DNA of 64,000 nucleotides from Ascidia mentula. Its lineage: Eukaryota > Chordata > Ascidiacea > Phlebobranchia > Ascidiidae. How positions within the stretch are numbered: the first letter of the stretch is position 1; the number at the start of each line of letters is the position of its first letter. A program made the translations under genes and the position numbers. The notes under the pieces were generated by a model, which saw only the letters and a list, made by a program, of their open reading frames with translations, searched no databases and was not told where the DNA came from. The stretch covers positions 2,175,001 through 2,239,000 of the forward strand of contig OX387199.1 in NCBI GenBank assembly GCA_947561715.1, written 5' to 3'. Shown here in pieces: positions 59,235-64,000 of the stretch.

Positions 59235-60754
59235 TATGACGTTTCCTGTTTTCCTAAATTGCTTAAAAAAGACCCTTAAATAACGTGTTAGAGGGGATTA
59301 TCAGTAAACACCATCTGTGGGCGATTCACAATTACCCCGAACTTTTTATTTATTATCTCTGGTTAAATTCGTTGAGGTTATACAATACGCACATGAACCG
59401 TTCAACTGTTTATAATCTATCATGCGGCTAAACCTACGGATATCGACTACAAATAGTAAAGGAAATGTCAACCGGTCGATCGTCTGCGGCAAATCGTTTT
59501 TCACAAACTGCATCGGCTTCCTCGCAACAAAATATTTCGTGATTCGAGCTGAGTACGACAGTTTGCTTTTGCGTTGTGAAGCTATGTGAAATGGTATGTT
59601 CTCATCATGCGAGGTTTACTGCGTTAAACATCCGCGAAACATCAAATAACAGGGTAGTTACAACAACGTCCATCACTATATGACATCTGCAATTGCCAAT
59701 ATTCAGCTTGGTAAAGTGGGATTGGTTCCTTAGATGTGACACAACCAAAATCAGGCCCTAAATTAGGCATGTAGGTGATACCCAATTTATCAAGATACGT
59801 GTATTTTATTGTATGAGACGAATGCTTCGGTTATTATCCAACAGACTTGATTACCAGTTGCTGTTTTTTTTCTGCAAATAAGCATTTTGCTTCACAACGG
59901 TAAAAGAGTTTTTATCATATATTCTTGTTGTCACTTTTATCCCCTTTTCAGTTGGATAATTTTTATATGATATATGTGCTTTTAGGGGCATACATTTGCC
60001 TACCTAGAGACGTGTGTCTGCGGGTGTAGTTGAGTTCGTCGTCGCAACACAAAAAAGAATCATAAGATTCGCTTTACATTGTTATATCACGAGAAATTTA
60101 TTATGAAGATGTACCGTAACATTTGCTGTATTATACAGATCAGTGGTTCTAAACCGGTGGGAAATATTTCATTAGTGGGAAAATATAAGGTTATAGATGG
60201 GTAAATAGTCGGCACCAAAATATACGAAACTAGTTGGAAAAGAAATATTAGGATTTGCATTCACGGTCTGTCGCACACTTATTTGCATTTAGTCACGCTA
60301 TGCGGTAAAAATGCAATAATTAAATTCTAAGTTTCAATATTTAAATGTAAGTGGAAAACAACAATTCCGTTTTACCTGAAAACGAGATATGGGAGAATAA
60401 AGGTTAAGAACAACTGCTAATAGATAGAACAAGAATAAAGGCGACGCAAGTTAAAGCAAGCATGCAAAAGCTTGATTAAGTACAACATATTGACCGCTCC
60501 AACAGGAAGAAAATTCTATAAAGACGATATTTGGTTTCAATTCATAATTTCGATTTGGAACAGTTCGCACAAAACCTGCAGCATATGCTGTATAATTAAA
60601 TCAATACATTAGATGAAGGACTGTTGTATAACGACCGAAACGTCGTCCAAACAAGCCGTTTTCTTGCCAGAGGAACTTTAAATTATTGAATGATATGCCT
60701 GGCAGCATTAGCAACAAACAATACATTAGATGCTATGTATGGTGGCAATAGGAA
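59235..60754. other. Spacer between the two lipoxygenase genes
   Basis: No exon supported; contains AT-rich sequence and should hold the lipoxygenase A promoter. No TATA box was convincing. Confidence 0.4.
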
Positions 60755-63700
60755 TTAAATAGCGATGTAGTTTGGTATCTTCTCGGGGAGCAGATAAGTG
60801 TAGGGATGGGTCAAAGTAGCGTTCCTATGTTTCGTTTTTTCGCCGAATTCTTCCAGTTCCTCCCTGTAAGCGCTTTGGAGTTGCAGGATTTCTTTTTCGA
60901 CAAAAAGTCTCTCCGGAAAGTTGCCGATGAAAACCTGAAAGGCAGAACTTCGTGAGCACACTGGAAATACATGAGCACTGTTTTACGGATTTACACATAA
61001 TTTTAAGAGCAAAAAGGTTGGCCATGTGCATGCCTTTGCATGGGCCAGAGTCTCTTTATGTTCCAGAACATCAGCACCAGATGATTCTTTACTCAGCGTA
61101 GTTGAGCGTGGTTGAGCGTAGTTGAGCGTGGTTGAGCGTGGTTGAGCGTAGTTGAGCGTGGTTGAGCGTGGTTGAGCGTGGTTGAGCGTGGTTGAGCGTG
61201 ATTCAGCGTGGTTCTTTTATTTTTTATTTCAAAAAGCTTAAATATTAATTTCGCCTAACGACTTCGTCAGTTTTATAAATCAACTGAACTGCTGATATTC
61301 CCTCTCCCCGACCACACAAATTAGATTTTAATGTGTACGACACGTCGGCCCTCAATCAAAAAGAAATAAAGTCTAGGTCAAAATGGTTAAAGATTTTCGG
61401 GTATATGCAGTACACACCTCGTTTGGTGAATATGAAGACAAAACGTAGCTAAATATGATGTAAGCTTGGCTCATTTTCATGTCAGGAAGCGATTCCATGA
61501 TCTTTTCCATTGTAGCCTGCACGAAAAATTAATCACATTTAAAAGCCTGCATCATACGAGTGGATCGCGCCGGATTCAAGAAGCGGATATACCAGTGATA
61601 ACACGAGTAACGCTGCAACAAATCGGCACGATTCAAGTACTTTGAGATCATAGGAAAATACCAAATCCAGCAAGCTGCTCTGGTGTGCCGAAAAAGTACA
61701 ACAGTAATATAGTTTATATTATTGTAATTTTGTTATACGAAGGTAAACGTATTCATTAAACTTGTTTGTTTCATAAAGTTCTATTCTTGCTGCCAAGCAT
61801 TGTAATTTTAAAGAACTGTTCCTCTAGCATTTTAGGTTACGAGTTTTTTATTCCAACCGACGTTTTTTAACCGTGAAGAAGTCTCACCAGATGGTTGACG
61901 AAACATCAGTTCTATTAAAAATTCTCGTAACCTTAGCTAGAAGAACAGTTCTTTAAACTTGTATGTTTGAGTCGTTATCGGTTCGTCGGAAGCCCGTGCG
62001 ATAACGACCGAAATTGTCATATGTAGGCCAATATACACGGAATAGGAAAGTCAAAGCTAATATGTTAATTATTACAAGCAATTCGAGCAGCGAATGCAGA
62101 TACGCAAAACAAATTCCAAGTTTTTTACACCATATATTATATATATTAATATATTAATACATTTTGTTCTGCATACTTCTCCTTTTCTATGAGGCGGCAA
62201 TCTCATTCCACACGGGCAACTTGGTATGAACTTGTAGGTTTCAAACTGCCCGAAATTGACCGCAGCGTGCTGTGCAGTGCTCGTGAAAACGATGATCGCG
62301 CATATCTCGATCTACGAAAAAACAAATTACGACTGAGCGGGACAATTGAGCGATACCAGGGAAATTACACGGAGTCAAAAAAACAAAAGCCCAAACCATG
62401 GATAAAAATAAAAAATAAATAAAAACTATATCAACGCCAGGGACTTTCCCTGTATCAAATACCGAGTTTAAAAATAGATTTTATAACAAAAATGCTGAGC
62501 AGATGATTTAATAAAGTTCACCAATTTTTCTCTGGTTTCAAGTTTTTTGGGAATCCCCCTTGTGTTTCCGTCATTCCAGCCGTAACCTTCGGTGGCAAGG
62601 TCATTTATCCAAGCTTGCAATTCACAATCTTCCAAGATGTCCTGGACGCAACGGAAAGGATTAAAGTATTCAGAATGTGGTTCGTTTTTATGATCAAAGT
62701 AAGTGGATTTTGACATGAAGTTTATTGTTACAGGTACAGGTTTTATTTTTATCAGTTGCAGACTTGTGCAATGCTTTACAAAGTAAACAACCATGTAAGT
62801 TACCTACATTAGGCATGTAAACGAACTCCTAACACCGTTCAAACATAGACCACACACATATAGATGCTATTAGCAAAATATACTGAAGGTTAAATAAAAC
62901 ATTTTATATCGAAGATATCTTTTAATCGATGTTTGTTAATTTCTACACATGCTGGAAACTTTAGCACGGAAAATATTACAAGAGAAAGTCAACTTTGCAG
63001 AGAGGTCAGTTACCTCATCGCTGCTGTAGTAGTTTTTGACCACACCAGAAATATAACCTTCCATAATCTTCCATAACTCCAACGCATCATCCCTGTAGTA
63101 GTATTCGGACAAAATATCACGATCGCCCAAACCTACACGTGTTGCAACAACAGTTTTAATCCAGTTCAATATTATGAGTGTCTTTTAGGAGTTCCATGCA
63201 ATTTTTTTCGACAAAAGTAAAAAATATAACAAAATAAAACGAAGTACAGTCGTTCGGCCATATTAAATAACCAAGAACAGTTCTTTAAATTTACAAAGAC
63301 AGCAAGATTAGCACTAGCAATATACAATAACAATTACCCAATTTTTCCACCAGTTTCGGAATGCAAAGGTCGTTAAAGTTGAACGAAGCAAATACTTTTC
63401 TTGCCAATTCCGATGCCGCTGAAAAAACATTTCACCTCAAACTCAACAACATTTTTATGGCCAAACGCAGTCAGTTTTTCTGCGTAAAAGTCACCGCTGC
63501 CAATTTCTCGACCACGAAATTAATATGTTTATTTTTTGACCACACCGGGATTTGAACCCGTGATATCCTGGTCATAAATACCGATCAGTTTTTCTTCTTG
63601 GGATGCGGGTCGGGCGGATTACCAATGCTGCAGCAACCTTTGAAATTAAAATTTACTCACAGATTGCCAGTGCTTTGTTGGCAGCGCCCTCTGGTGCAAT

Positions 63701-63853
63701 CAACACCTTCCTCGCGTCGGTGTTAATTGCCGCCACATTGCGTAAGTGAGTTCTCAGCAGTTTGTAAATCGGATGACAGCGAGGCAAGTCTCGAAACACG
63801 GTGATGGCAACCGTTTCCATGACACCGTGTGTGTAGAGGAAATGGTAGATCCA
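60755..63853 (-). CDS. PLAT-domain lipoxygenase B, 3' part (predicted S-specific; 5' end outside window)
   Basis: Exons 63853-63661, 63418-63338, 63132-63014, 62641-62522, 62311-62177, 61516-61418 and 60934-60755 have lengths (193, 81, 119, 120, 135, 99, 180) identical to the last seven exons of lipoxygenase A. This proves a tandem duplication. The 309 residues contain all five iron ligands (HFLYTH, QHAAVNFGQF, IPNYIAI). The stereo-determining residue is Ala (AINTDAR), unlike Gly in gene A. The PLAT domain and first half of the catalytic domain (about 378 residues in gene A) must lie beyond 64000. Introns contain a minisatellite, a hammerhead-like motif and an inverted repeat. Confidence 0.92.
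61091..61213 (+). repeat. 10-bp minisatellite (GTTGAGCGTG/A)n
   Basis: About twelve head-to-tail units of GTTGAGCGTG with G/A variants at the last base, in the last intron of lipoxygenase B. Confidence 0.9.
61238..61275 (-). ncRNA. Hammerhead-like motif with palindromic stem III
   Basis: Minus strand: CTGACGA - A - GTC GTTA GGC - GAA - ATTAAT - A, then TTT pairing with AAA before the core. CUGACGA fits the CUGANGA rule. Like 38140-38181 it has one extra base before stem II and a 6-nt self-complementary stem III. Confidence 0.4.
61808..61956. repeat. Inverted-repeat element
   Basis: TTAAAGAACTGTTCCTCTAG...GGTTACGAG (61808-61843) is matched in reverse by CTCGTAACC...AGAACAGTTCTTTAA (61924-61956). 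A further half copy (AAGAACAGTTCTTTAAA) is at about 63273. Confidence 0.55.
63538..63580 (-). repeat. tRNA-like 3' half (SINE or tRNA pseudogene)
   Basis: Minus strand CACGGGTTCAAATCCCGGTG is a canonical T-arm/B box, followed by TGGTCA and an A-rich tail. No matching 5' half, so not a functional tRNA gene. Confidence 0.4.
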
Positions 63854-64000
63854 CTACAAAAAGTACTTTTCGTCAAGAGAAATTTAGAATAAACCACACC
63901 ATAACATCATACATGCTTACCAAGGACATGCGGTACAGTCTTGTGGCTCAGTAAATACTATAGCGCCCACTAACAACGTTAACCTTCACCAACCCAGCTC

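Noticed and set aside
60600..60660. Hammerhead-like CGACCGAAACGTCGTCC
   Set aside because: The CUGAUGA box is replaced by CTGTTGT; only the GAAA-stem III part resembles a hammerhead, so not called.
1..64000. CRISPR arrays, bacterial operons, phage genes
   Set aside because: The DNA is eukaryotic (spliced genes, SINEs, MITEs); the regular repeats at 42351-42530 and 61091-61213 have no spacers and are satellites.

Overview
This is a eukaryotic, AT-rich stretch with short introns (mostly 50-900 bp), spliced genes and many small dispersed repeats. The gene set (FIS1, SYAP1, CSTF2, animal PLAT-lipoxygenases, and a NACHT-LRR gene whose LRRs sit on phase-0 exons of about 54-56 codons) indicates a metazoan. 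The compact gene spacing and NLR style suggest an invertebrate chordate, possibly a tunicate such as Ciona. That assignment is inference; no marker proves it. All exon limits below were derived by hand from splice signals, reading-frame phase and protein similarity.

Layout. (1) 0-5 kb, minus strand: a two-exon gene for a small, very basic secreted peptide (240-568); two terminal exons of an unidentified acidic protein (1704-2556); a tRNA-derived SINE. (2) 5-30 kb: a large tandem duplication. Each unit carries a complete ten-exon CSTF2 gene (minus strand, 5093-8561 and 17882-21543) plus 3'-type leucine-rich-repeat exons of an NLR gene. (3) 26-40.7 kb, minus strand: an NLR gene with an unusual layout. 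It has about 600 N-terminal residues of low-complexity Q/P/N/Y-rich sequence, partly a 116-119-residue tandem repeat, followed by a NACHT ATPase and then LRR exons. (4) 41-45.5 kb: no gene recognised; a decamer satellite, a decayed Ty3/gypsy pol remnant and a 49-bp-arm hairpin. (5) 46-50.3 kb, plus strand: intronless FIS1, then eleven-exon SYAP1. (6) 51.7-64 kb, minus strand: two head-to-tail lipoxygenase paralogues with identical exon lengths. The first (51722-59234) is complete; the second (60755-63853) runs out of the window at its 5' end. They differ at the Gly/Ala residue that sets R versus S stereochemistry.

The most unusual signals are: (a) the prion-like/low-complexity N-terminus joined in frame across eight splice junctions to NACHT-LRR; (b) several hammerhead-ribozyme motifs, one of them structurally complete, inside intronic or intergenic insertions; (c) the CSTF2+LRR duplication, which could be real or an uncollapsed haplotype; (d) the predicted R/S lipoxygenase pair; (e) the candidate antimicrobial-like peptide.
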